64,000 bases of DNA, taken from the NCBI GenBank assembly GCA_900314745.1, contig OMWK01000003.1, forward strand, positions 1-64,000, read 5' to 3'. The notes under the pieces were generated by a model that ran no database searches, had not been told where the DNA came from, and saw only the letters and a list, made by a program, of their open reading frames with translations. The translations under genes were made by a program, and so were the position numbers. Shown piece by piece: positions 52,972 through 62,400 of this stretch. Position 1 is the first letter of the stretch, and each line of letters starts with the position of its first letter. This DNA comes from an uncultured Eubacteriales bacterium (GTDB lineage Bacteria > Bacillota > Clostridia > Saccharofermentanales > Saccharofermentanaceae).

Positions 52972-54588
52972 TCAGTCATCCAGAATATACAGATATTCAC
53001 TGAGATCATCCTCATAGTACATAACCTCATATATACCGAACACGCGGTCCTCGTCCGGTTCACCTGCGATCTTAATAAAATCCGATCTTTCACCGTCTAC
53101 CGCATATGCATCATCTTCATCAGAGAGCAAAACAATGTAATGAATGTCAGTCACATCATACCAATCGGTGTTGATAAGAACTTTATGATTAAACAGGACA
53201 GGACGGCCATTCCACCAAACCGGAATCATGAGAGTTCTAAAATCCGTATAACTCGATATCGTGGTATATGTCCATAAACAGGAGTAACCCGTGCCGCCGC
53301 CCAGTTCGTCTATATAAGCGGCAACCGCTTCACCGTCATCTCCGTAATTCGGTGCCTTAGAAACGTCAATGAGATTATGCACCGAATAACTTGCGGACAG
53401 GATGAGAACAAAGCCAAAGATCAGATTTCTCATCAAGCGGTTGCTCTTAAAAACAGATAACAACATCTTTATCAGCAGCGCAACTCCGAAGAACGGAACC
53501 GACAGGATATACCTTGAAGATACCACTCCCTCCATATAGATGAACACTACGCCTATAACATTAGATACAATTCCGAGCGAGAGCAACAGACCTAACCTGT
53601 CGGGTTTTGATCTGATAGCCTGTACAATCTGATACAAGACGGACATTGCTATCATGCCGACGATCAGACATACTGTGATCACATAGCCATCAATATGAAT
53701 TCCGAATGATGTATCATAACCGAAGAGGATCATCATTTTGATTATCATCATCTTCAAATTGATCAATATTCTTTCCGGCGTGTTTAAGGCCATCCCAACA
53801 CCGAATATCTCCATCCCGCCCAGATTAGATATCAGTTTATTTATCAACGAAGCAGAAACTACTATGAATATGCTGTCGCAGATCAGGAATAAGTCTTTTT
53901 TCCTTCTTTTATCAACATCGGGCCAGATAATGAAATAAAGACTATAGATGCATAAAGGGCCGAAGAACACCATCAGCGGGGTGCTGTCAGATATTTGTCC
54001 GAGTATTCCGTAAACGGTAAACACGATCGGCAGGACTTTGTTCTTATAATCTGATTTACGCCAAAGATATAAAAGAAGGATCTCAACTGCTATAAACAGA
54101 TAGGTGCCGGAATGCTCATTCAGATTAAGATAGATGTAAGTAGGATTCTCGATGGTATACCCTTCATACGGAACAATCGCAAATAGCAAAAGATACACCG
54201 CGACAGCAATTATCGCATAAGAGATCTTATTGATATTACCCCTTTGATATTCATCTGTAATAACAAGCCAAAGCATTATTGCAATAAACCCTGCATGGAA
54301 AAACGCTCCGCAAATACTCATAATGACCGGATAATGAACACCGGCTAAGACAAACGGAACGCACCATATAGTGTCAGTAAATGCAAAGGAACCCGAACCG
54401 ATAACCCAGCCTTTCAATAAACAGTTCCCGCCCAAGAAATCCAACAACATCGGAAACATTGAAGAATTATCGGCAGCCATTAACTGAGTATTCTGATGAT
54501 ATAAATAATAAACAACAAAGAGAACGATAAATAAAGCAGTGCACGCTACTGTAACGCGCGTCGTATTCCTGCTTCGGGAAGCCTTCAT
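52972..54588 (-). CDS. Polytopic membrane protein, possible GtrC-like glycosyltransferase
   Basis: The frame reaches 54720, but the ATG at 54588 (MKASRSRNTTR) has CGGAGA upstream and is followed at once by a first membrane segment; the extra 44 codons would encode a hairpin region and are probably not translated. That gives 538 residues with about 11 hydrophobic segments and an extracytoplasmic C-terminal part (about 400-530). It is paired with a GtrB-like gene, as in the three-component Gtr glucosylation system where GtrC is poorly conserved. The acceptor is unknown. Confidence 0.65.
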   Translation of the reverse strand: MKASRSRNTTRVTVACTALFIVLFVVYYLYHQNTQLMAADNSSMFPMLLDFLGGNCLLKGWVIGSGSFAFTDTIWCVPFVLAGVHYPVIMSICGAFFHAGFIAIMLWLVITDEYQRGNINKISYAIIAVAVYLLLFAIVPYEGYTIENPTYIYLNLNEHSGTYLFIAVEILLLYLWRKSDYKNKVLPIVFTVYGILGQISDSTPLMVFFGPLCIYSLYFIIWPDVDKRRKKDLFLICDSIFIVVSASLINKLISNLGGMEIFGVGMALNTPERILINLKMMIIKMMILFGYDTSFGIHIDGYVITVCLIVGMIAMSVLYQIVQAIRSKPDRLGLLLSLGIVSNVIGVVFIYMEGVVSSRYILSVPFFGVALLIKMLLSVFKSNRLMRNLIFGFVLILSASYSVHNLIDVSKAPNYGDDGEAVAAYIDELGGGTGYSCLWTYTTISSYTDFRTLMIPVWWNGRPVLFNHKVLINTDWYDVTDIHYIVLLSDEDDAYAVDGERSDFIKIAGEPDEDRVFGIYEVMYYEDDLSEYLYILDD

Positions 54589-54620
54589 ATTTATTGATTT
54601 CTCCGTACAATAAGATATAT

Positions 54621-54649
54621 GAGAGCGCTGCTCCACAAGCAGCGCTCTC
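54621..54649 (-). terminator. Strong hairpin in the leader of the GtrC-like gene
   Basis: GAGAGCGCTGCT (54621-54632), CCACA loop, AGCAGCGCTCTC (54638-54649): a perfect 12-bp GC-rich stem between two divergent genes. On the minus strand it is followed by ATATATCTTATT, which is only partly U-rich. It may be a leader attenuator, or a spacer hairpin insulating the two promoters. Confidence 0.45.
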
Positions 54650-54731
54650 TGTGTTAGCCGTAGGATAACATCGCATTTTTCATCGATATTTGAGAATTTA
54701 CATACTGTTTTCCATTTCAATATTTAGTAAC

Positions 54732-54740
54732 TGCTATTAT
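54732..54740 (+). promoter_or_regulatory. Extended -10 promoter of the DHH-EAL genes
   Basis: TG, one base, then TATTAT (54735-54740) forms an extended -10 element; no good -35 box precedes it. The transcript would start near 54747, and AGGAGG at 54762-54767 leads to the ATG at 54775. Confidence 0.55.
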
Positions 54741-54774
54741 TAAAAAAGATACAACTCTCTCAGGAGGTTTTAAT

Positions 54775-55707
54775 ATGGAAGACAAGATGCGTCTCGTAAC
54801 CAGAAGTGACTTTGACGGATTGGTATGTGCAATGCTCTTCAGAGAGCTCGATGTCATCGGAGAGATCAAGTTTGTTCACCCTAAGGATGTTCAGGACGGC
54901 AAGGTTGAATTATCCAGTAACGACATCACCACTAACCTTCCTTTTGATCCTCGCGTAGGTATCGCTTTCGACCATCATGAGAGTGAACTCTCACGTAATG
55001 ACATGGAAGCCATCAAGGAGCAGTATATCTGCTACGTAGCGAAGTCAGCTGCACGCGTAGTATACGATTATTACGGTGGCGCTGAGACATTCAAGACAGT
55101 TACAACTGAGATCATGGAAGCGGTTGATAAGGGCGATTCCGCTGATTTCACAGCAGAAGAGATACTTAACCCCACAGGCTGGGTACTTATGAACTTCCTC
55201 ATGGACGCGAGAACAGGTCTCGGACGTTTCCATAACTTCAGGATCTCCAACTACGATTTAATGATGGAGCTCATCTCCTTCTGTACAAATCACACTATCG
55301 AAGAAGTCCTCGCTCTCCCCGATGTTAAGGAGCGTGTAGATCTTTACTTCGAGCAGCAGGAACTGTTCAAGCAGCAGCTCAAGGATACGGTCGTAATCCA
55401 CGATAAGGTTGCTGTCATCGACTTAAGACCTCTCGAGACGATCTACGCAGGCAACAGATTCATGGTATACGCTATGTGGCCTGAGGTAGAGATGAGCGTT
55501 CACGTAGCATGGGGATTCAAGAAGCAGAACACCGCAGTCATGATCGGCAAGTCTATCATCAACAAGGCGGGAACTCTTGATATCGGCCAGCTCTGTCTCG
55601 ATTACGGCGGAGGCGGACATCCCAATGCAGGAACTTGTCAGCTTGATAACGACAAGGTAGACGAGATGCTCCCCGATATTATTGCAATGCTGAACACTCA
55701 CCCGTAA
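54775..55707 (+). CDS. DHH-family phosphoesterase
   Basis: 310 residues. DHH motifs: Asp12 and Asp14 in TRSDFDGLVC, then FDHHES (Asp66, His67, His68), and the DHHA1 glycine motif GGGGHPNAG near 278-286. Members hydrolyse short nucleotides, cyclic dinucleotide products or pAp; this subgroup is often called exopolyphosphatase without proof. A strong AGGAGG precedes the start. The EAL gene follows by 12 nt, so the two are probably one transcript. Confidence 0.85.
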   Translation: MEDKMRLVTRSDFDGLVCAMLFRELDVIGEIKFVHPKDVQDGKVELSSNDITTNLPFDPRVGIAFDHHESELSRNDMEAIKEQYICYVAKSAARVVYDYYGGAETFKTVTTEIMEAVDKGDSADFTAEEILNPTGWVLMNFLMDARTGLGRFHNFRISNYDLMMELISFCTNHTIEEVLALPDVKERVDLYFEQQELFKQQLKDTVVIHDKVAVIDLRPLETIYAGNRFMVYAMWPEVEMSVHVAWGFKKQNTAVMIGKSIINKAGTLDIGQLCLDYGGGGHPNAGTCQLDNDKVDEMLPDIIAMLNTHP

Positions 55708-55719
55708 TCAAACTTTTCG

Positions 55720-57666
55720 ATGTTTGAGATTTCTTCGGAGAGTACGGTCTACAGTCTGACCTTCACGTTAGCCGTAGCGGCTACCGTGGTGTGCCTCGCT
55801 AACCTCCTCTTCATTGCAGTTCAGGGAAGAATGGGCAAAGCGCAGAACAAGTTATTTGTTCTGCTCCTTTGGATAGTCGCAATTAACGGAATCTGCAACA
55901 CCATAACCGGTTATGTAACTCCGTATATGGCGGATTCCCCTTTGGCTTTGAGAGTCAGTGATATTGCAAGGTATCTCTACTTCATTTTCCATACGGCACT
56001 CGCGCCGTCATTCTTCTTCTACGTGTCACACGTCTGCGGCGTTGTATTCAGGGCGCAGCGCGGCAAGGGCATATCGTACTATCTCATAGCTATTGCAACA
56101 GAAATTCTCGTACTGGTGAACCCTTTTACCCGCTGGGTTTATTACATCAATGAAGAGCGTAATTTTGTCCGCAACTGGGGCGAGATCCTGATCTATGTTG
56201 CGGCGGCTTACTTCCTTACGATATCGTTCTGGAAGCTCGCGACATCATGGAGCGCATTAACTCCCAAGAGACGTTCCGGGCTTATTATGTTCACTACCAT
56301 CACGATGGTGGGAATCCTGACGCAGCTTTGCTTCCCGGCACTGAAGGTCGAGCTTTTCGCAGAGGCCATAGGTCTTACCGGAGTCATGATGATCATCGAG
56401 AACGAAGACGACAGAATTGACGGCGAGACCGGACTTTACAACCGCCAGGCGTTCATAATGGACCTCGGCGGATATCTTCTTAACAAGATCCGTCTTCACG
56501 CGATAAGCCTCAGGATTGACACTCCGGAGATCATCTCCAGAAGCCGCGGTGCTGCCAACAGGGAATTAGTCGAGAAGAGAGTTGCCGCCTACCTCGAGAG
56601 CGTTTACGTAAAGCACCATATTTACAAGATTGGAAGAAGGACTTACGTTCTCATTCTTTTCAACAAAAGCGATGAAGAGACACTGTCGCTTGCTGAGACA
56701 ATCTGCAGAAGATTCGATAAACCGTGGCAGCTCGCTGACACTCTGGTTCTTCTCTCCTGCTCCCTGCTTGTAGCAGATATTCCGAAGCAGCTCGACTCAC
56801 TGAACGATGCTCTTTACATGTTCGACAGCTTCAGAACAGACAAGGACAAGAAGAAGATTCTCTCTGGAAGTGATCTCGATAACATACTTCGAGGCTCCGC
56901 CATCGAGAAATCAATCTCCAACGGTCTTGCCGAGGGCAAGTTCGAAGTCTACTATCAACCGACGTATTCGATCGACGGCAAGACTTTACACGGAGCCGAG
57001 GCGCTGGTAAGACTGCACGATGATGAGATGGGTCTTCTGTACCCTGATGAATTCATTCCTGTCGCCGAGAACATAGGTCTTATCGACGCCATCGACGACT
57101 TCGTTCTTATGGATGTCTGCAAATTGATCAATGAGCAGAATCTCAACGACGGCACCATAGACTGCATCAACGTCAACCTCTCGGTAATCCAGCTTATGAA
57201 GCCCGGATTCGTCGAACATATCAATGGCATTGTTGAGATGAGCGGAGTCGATAAGAAGCTCATCAATTTTGAAGTAACCGAATCCATCTCAGCTGACAGT
57301 TACGAGATAATGAACTCCGCGATCAACGCACTTAAGAAAGAGGGCTTCCTCTTCTCAATGGACGATTACGGGACGGGTTACTCCAACATGAGAGCACTCG
57401 CATCCATGAATCTCGACTGCATAAAGATCGATAAGAGCATACTCTGGGAAGCCGAGAAGAGCGACCTGGGCTTGATCATTCTCGAGAACAGCATCCGCAT
57501 GATTCATCAGATGAAACTGGACATTCTGGTGGAAGGCGTCGAGACTTACGACCAGATCAAGCTTCTCCAGCCTCTCGGTATCAACTATCTGCAAGGTTTC
57601 TACTTCTCGAAGCCTGTCCCTAAGGACAAGTTCCTGGAATTCATCAATACTGCAAGGAACAGCTGA
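55720..57666 (+). CDS. EAL-domain cyclic-di-GMP phosphodiesterase with membrane sensor region
   Basis: 648 residues. Residues about 1-215 carry seven or so membrane segments; a degenerate GGDEF-like domain follows (LYNRQAFIMDLGGYL but no GGDEF). The EAL domain (about 405-640) keeps its catalytic set: Glu427 (GAEALVR), Asn486 (INVNLS), Glu518 (FEVTES), Asp548/Asp549 (MDDYGTG), Lys569 (KIDKS) and EGVE at 605-608. It should convert c-di-GMP to pGpG. No clear ribosome binding site precedes the ATG, so translation may be coupled to the DHH gene. Its stop codon directly abuts that of the next gene. Confidence 0.9.
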   Translation: MFEISSESTVYSLTFTLAVAATVVCLANLLFIAVQGRMGKAQNKLFVLLLWIVAINGICNTITGYVTPYMADSPLALRVSDIARYLYFIFHTALAPSFFFYVSHVCGVVFRAQRGKGISYYLIAIATEILVLVNPFTRWVYYINEERNFVRNWGEILIYVAAAYFLTISFWKLATSWSALTPKRRSGLIMFTTITMVGILTQLCFPALKVELFAEAIGLTGVMMIIENEDDRIDGETGLYNRQAFIMDLGGYLLNKIRLHAISLRIDTPEIISRSRGAANRELVEKRVAAYLESVYVKHHIYKIGRRTYVLILFNKSDEETLSLAETICRRFDKPWQLADTLVLLSCSLLVADIPKQLDSLNDALYMFDSFRTDKDKKKILSGSDLDNILRGSAIEKSISNGLAEGKFEVYYQPTYSIDGKTLHGAEALVRLHDDEMGLLYPDEFIPVAENIGLIDAIDDFVLMDVCKLINEQNLNDGTIDCINVNLSVIQLMKPGFVEHINGIVEMSGVDKKLINFEVTESISADSYEIMNSAINALKKEGFLFSMDDYGTGYSNMRALASMNLDCIKIDKSILWEAEKSDLGLIILENSIRMIHQMKLDILVEGVETYDQIKLLQPLGINYLQGFYFSKPVPKDKFLEFINTARNS

Positions 57667-59379
57667 TCAGCCCTTGAACTCGAGGCAGAGCATAGTCAGG
57701 TCATCGAACTGCTCAGCACCATTAACAAACGCCATAATATCTTCACTTACATTACGGAGCATCTGATCCGGAGTGGCATCGGCATCCTTGTTAAGAGCAG
57801 CAAGCATCCTCTCCTCACCGAAAAGCTTATGTGACTCATCAGATGCTTCGGGAACACCGTCAGTATAAAGGAAGAGCTTCGATCCGGGAGTCATTGTTAC
57901 CTCATACTCTCTATAAGTTGTATCATCCATGGCACCGACTACGAGACTGTGTCTCTCCTTCTTCATCTCGAATTCACCATTGCCATATCTTATTGCGGGA
58001 TACTCATGACCTGCATTCGCAGCCGTGAGTTTGCCCGTGGATATCTCGAGAACACCGAGCCATACAGATACGAACATCTCCTCCTGGTTGTTCTCACAGA
58101 TTGCCTTGTTAGTAATGTTAAGAACATCTGCGGGAGAATGACCCATCTTTGCATAATTCGCGATGATGATCTTAACAGCCATCATGAACAGGGCTGCCGG
58201 AACACCCTTACCGGATACGTCCGCCATAACGAGACAGAGATGATCATCGTCGATAAGGAAATAGTCGTAGAAGTCACCGCCGACTTCCTTGGCGGGATCC
58301 ATGGTCGCATAGACATCAAATTCGGATCTGTCCGGGAACGCCGGGAATATATGAGGAAGCATCGCAGCCTGGATCCTTGTGGCTAACGAGAGCTCTGTGC
58401 TGATACGCTCCTTCTCAGCGGTAACTGAAGCCAGGTTCTGAACGAAGTCTGCCATCTCGCCTTCCATCTCCGACATGGTCAGGCTCAGATTCTCGATCTC
58501 ATCCCCAGTATGTATATCAAGCTTTGAGAAGTGCTGTCCGCCCCTCTTGCCCGCCTTCCTGTCATCGACATAGGCCTGGGCCGCATCTGCAATCAGGTTG
58601 ATCGGCTGAACGAGATGCCTCTCAATATTACGCACGGTAACAAGCATCAGCACCAGAACGATAAGTATGAGCATAAGCGTTATCTGTGTAACGTAAGTAC
58701 GCATTCCCTGCCACAGTTCATCTATTGTAAGATCGACAAGCACAAAAGCAACTATCCTGCCGTCGTCATCAAGAAGCGGAGTGCCAACGGTGCACATCCA
58801 GCCGTATTTGGCGGTGTGATCAATATCATACAGAATGCCGTCGCCGCTGTAGCTTAAGAACTTCTCCATTCCGTCATAGGTAACATCCTCCCACTCTCCG
58901 GGATAGAGTGTCTCCTCGGTATCAGGGTCGACAATATAAACCATCCTGCATGTCTGCTCGTCATACATGGCTATATAGACATCAGAAACCTCATCGAAAG
59001 TGATGTACTGAGCGAGAATCTTTACCAGCATATGATAGTCATAATCCTGCTGACAGTCCGCAAAGAGAGCCCGGTATTCATCGGTGCCGATCATATTTAT
59101 CTGCTCGTCGGTAAGACTCCTGTATCTTGCCATGACAGCGTCAGACATCTCAAGAATATCAGTTCCGTGAGAAGCGGAAGATGCGGCTATGTGCGAGAGA
59201 TAATGTGCATCTCTGATATATTGCCTGCCAATAGAATAGGTATACAAACCCAGTCCGGTAGCAAGAAGTGCAATTCCAAGGAAAATACTTATTGTGATAA
59301 GACCTCTGATGGTCTTGGCCTCAAGAGATTTGCTCCTTCTCTCAATTGCACTCATCTCACGATATGATTTAGCTTTCAT
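57667..59379 (-). CDS. SpoIIE/RsbU-type serine phosphatase with membrane sensor
   Basis: 570 residues. A membrane segment at about 29-50, an extracytoplasmic domain (about 51-225), a second segment (about 228-250), a HAMP-like linker, then a PP2C phosphatase of the SpoIIE class with KEVGGDFYDYF, MADVSGKGVPAA, FLYTDGVPEASDE and QFDDLTMLCLE aspartates. Such proteins dephosphorylate anti-anti-sigma factors. GGGGGAG precedes the ATG. No cognate anti-sigma pair is in the window. It is convergent with the EAL gene with no spacer. Confidence 0.9.
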   Translation of the reverse strand: MKAKSYREMSAIERRSKSLEAKTIRGLITISIFLGIALLATGLGLYTYSIGRQYIRDAHYLSHIAASSASHGTDILEMSDAVMARYRSLTDEQINMIGTDEYRALFADCQQDYDYHMLVKILAQYITFDEVSDVYIAMYDEQTCRMVYIVDPDTEETLYPGEWEDVTYDGMEKFLSYSGDGILYDIDHTAKYGWMCTVGTPLLDDDGRIVAFVLVDLTIDELWQGMRTYVTQITLMLILIVLVLMLVTVRNIERHLVQPINLIADAAQAYVDDRKAGKRGGQHFSKLDIHTGDEIENLSLTMSEMEGEMADFVQNLASVTAEKERISTELSLATRIQAAMLPHIFPAFPDRSEFDVYATMDPAKEVGGDFYDYFLIDDDHLCLVMADVSGKGVPAALFMMAVKIIIANYAKMGHSPADVLNITNKAICENNQEEMFVSVWLGVLEISTGKLTAANAGHEYPAIRYGNGEFEMKKERHSLVVGAMDDTTYREYEVTMTPGSKLFLYTDGVPEASDESHKLFGEERMLAALNKDADATPDQMLRNVSEDIMAFVNGAEQFDDLTMLCLEFKG

Positions 59380-59446
59380 GTCGTATCTCCCCCGGCAAAT
59401 ATTAATTTATTCTATCTTAAAAAACTTTTAATTAAAATAAGGAAAA

Positions 59447-59471
59447 GGGCCGCCTTGCAATCAGGCGGCCC
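59447..59471 (-). terminator. Rho-independent terminator of the GH53 gene
   Basis: GGGCCGCCT (59447-59455), seven-base loop, AGGCGGCCC (59463-59471): a perfect 9-bp stem followed on the minus strand by TTTTCCTTATTTT, located 26 nt after the stop codon. Confidence 0.88.
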
Positions 59472-59496
59472 ATCAGGATGGGGGTAGAAGTGAGAA

Positions 59497-62400
59497 TTAT
59501 TCCAATGAAAGTCCGTATGAAGCCGCTATTGCAGCAAATTCCTCCGAATCAACAAACCCGTCAATTACTTCTTCTCTTTCCATTCCGGAAGCCAGACAGT
59601 CGAGCCAGTGTTCCATTCCCTTCTCATCAGGCTCTCTTCTTAAGAGTGCATGATAAAGATCAGTCAGGAACTCTTCGTCCGTCTTATCTGAAGTAAGATA
59701 TTCCTCACTTAAGAAGAATCCTTCAACGAGTCCGTTAACCGTGAGATTACCTGACTCGTACTCAGTGAGCCAGTAATTCATTCCCGTCTCGTCCGCCTGA
59801 CGGCCGAGAGATTCGGAATACAGATTCTCTATATATGCAACGAGTGTTAACTGGACAGGTGCAACAAGAGAAACGGTTGTTACAGCAGCTGCAGCGGCGG
59901 AAGATGAAGATTCACTGACAGGCTCTTCATTATCTTCTGCCGGAACGACAGGCTCAACAACGGGATCAACTATAGGATCAACAACAGTATCAACGTCGGG
60001 TTCAGTTCCGAGTTCTGCAGCTGCTTCAAGGAACAGGCACAGATCATCAACCGTTCCCCAGCCGCCTGCAGCATAATCAAGTTCCACAACCAGGATTACA
60101 CTTGTTTCACCATCGATGTCAAAGGATACAGAAGGTGACAGCCATTCATTCCAGCCGGCAGTAGTTACAGCATCTCCACGTGCTATTACTTCTCCGCTAC
60201 CGGCATCAATTACTGCAAATGTAACGTTTGAACCCTTATCGGCATCACCCTGAACGTAACCTGTGAATGTATAAGTACCTGCTTCAGAAAGCTCGATGGC
60301 TTCGCTTAATGCAATCGATCCGACAACCGCAGTAGAAGACCACCAGTGTGCAGCATATGATCCCGTTCTGGCATCACCGTTATAGTGAACATTTATGCCG
60401 TCTCCCTCTACAGCATACGCACTTGCATAATCAGTTGTCTCGAACCCCGCGATGTCTTCCGGGAGCAGATTATTCTCGAGGACGGTGAGTGTGTATGTTG
60501 TATTAAGTCCGCCTGCAACACCTGATACAACGTATGTGCCGGATACACCCGTGTCGATTGCCGCTGCCTGCTCTTCATTCCAGGCTATTTCCACGGAAGC
60601 TGTGCTGCCGTCGCTATAAGTTACAACAGCCGTTGCGGGAAGCTCGTACTCGCCACCGATCTCAACAGACGCTTCGAACGCCTCTACAGTCTCGGGAGTG
60701 ACGTCGTTGGAGTATTCACCTGTTCTTATGTTTCTGTATACGTCCCATGCTGCAGTAGCCGTACCGTCTGCATAGAACAAAGCCTCATTATCTACAGCAG
60801 AACCGCCGTACCATCTGACTGCGTCAATGGGATCGTATGTACCTGCAAAACTTGAAGCCCAGCCGCATCCGTACGTCTCCCACAAAGCGCGGTTTGCTGC
60901 AACCTGCGCATCATAATCGGAACCTGTAAGACCGATTGTGCTGCCTACTGTTATCCACGCGGGCTCCCAGTAAAACATTCCGATTCCGCCTGCTCTGTTA
61001 ACTGAATTAACAACATCTCTGACGGCTCTAGCCTGTCCCTGTACCGTGAAGGGCTGCAGGAGGTTATCGCCGGAATCGTTGATTCCGGTTCTTACGGTGT
61101 TGTCGTGTCCATCAGAATCCTCAATTGTGTAAGCATATGATGTCTCTGCAACCATTACGTCAAATCCATATGTTCTTGCACTGGAAAGTTGTGCCTCAAG
61201 GTTTGCAAGAGAACCGTGCCAGTAAGGGTAGTAGGATGTCGCGAGCACGTCAGCGGAAACGTCCGCACTGCTCAATGTGGAAGCCCAGTTCGCGAGCGTT
61301 CCTCTCTCAGGGTTTGTGAAGTGTATTACGGCACGTACGGAGCTGTTCCAGTCATGAACTGCATCGCATCCCGCGTCGAAAAGCATACACATGTCGCTGC
61401 TGTTGCTTACGCCGCATATAGCGCCGTTAGTCTCGTTTCCAACCTGAACCATAGCAACAGTATTGCCGTTAGGATCTATGGTATTCAGGGAATCCGTGAT
61501 AAACGCTGCGATGGCATCTGCCTTCTGTGAAGCTGTCAGCGAAGACCATGCAACAGGAGCATACTGCTTGCCGGGATCGCACCAGAAATCGGAAAGATGG
61601 AAATCAACGAGCATCGTGATGCCTGCGGCCTCACAGGCGTCTGCAATTATCTTGGCGGTTTGAACGTCGTTATTGCCTCCGCCGAATCCGTTGCCTTCGG
61701 AATCGTAGGGATTATTCCATACTCTTACACGAACGCAGTTAACGCCCTGAGAAGCAAGGAATCCTATGAAACTGTTTACCGTGTTAAGTGCATTGCCTTC
61801 ATAATCGTAATAGACTACACCGGCATTAAGTTCTGAGACTACGGATGAGACGTCTACACCCATGAAGAAATCATCAGGGAGAGTCGGGACTCCGTCAAAA
61901 TTGATCCTTCCTTCTACAGGCTCAACTGCATCAGTAACGTTAATTGTAAGGAATTCAATTGCAACTCTCTCAGAACCATTCTTAAGCTCTGCTGCAATGT
62001 AATACATACCTTCGGAATTGAAAGTAATGCGGTCTACAAGTGTTGAACCGGAATCTGTCTCTACTGTTATGTCTGTGCTTCCGTCATCATGTCCGTCAGA
62101 CCAGATATCTGCCCAGAACCAAAGCTCATAACCGTCAGGAAGATCTGTCAGTTCCTCACCGTCAACAACATACCTTGCGGTGATCGTAACGGTATCATCA
62201 GTATGAACTTCGTAACTGTCGATGCTTACGTTCAATCCTTCTTCAAGCTCTTCGGATTCTTCGGTAACCTCGACAGTGATGAAAGCTATGTCAACTCTGC
62301 TGCCTCCGCTCTTAACTTCAGCAGCGATATAGTATGTACCCTCGGAATTAAATGTGACCGTGTCACTTAAAACAGAACCGGAGTGTGTTCCTACGGTGAT

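Noticed and set aside
54589-54720. The 44-codon N-terminal extension of the GtrC-like protein
   Set aside because: It would translate through a perfect 12-bp hairpin and lacks a ribosome binding site, while the ATG at 54588 has CGGAGA upstream and begins right before the first membrane segment.
56430-56890. An active diguanylate cyclase (GGDEF) domain in the EAL protein
   Set aside because: The GGDEF-fold region is detectable but the GGDEF active-site motif is absent, so only the EAL activity is credited.
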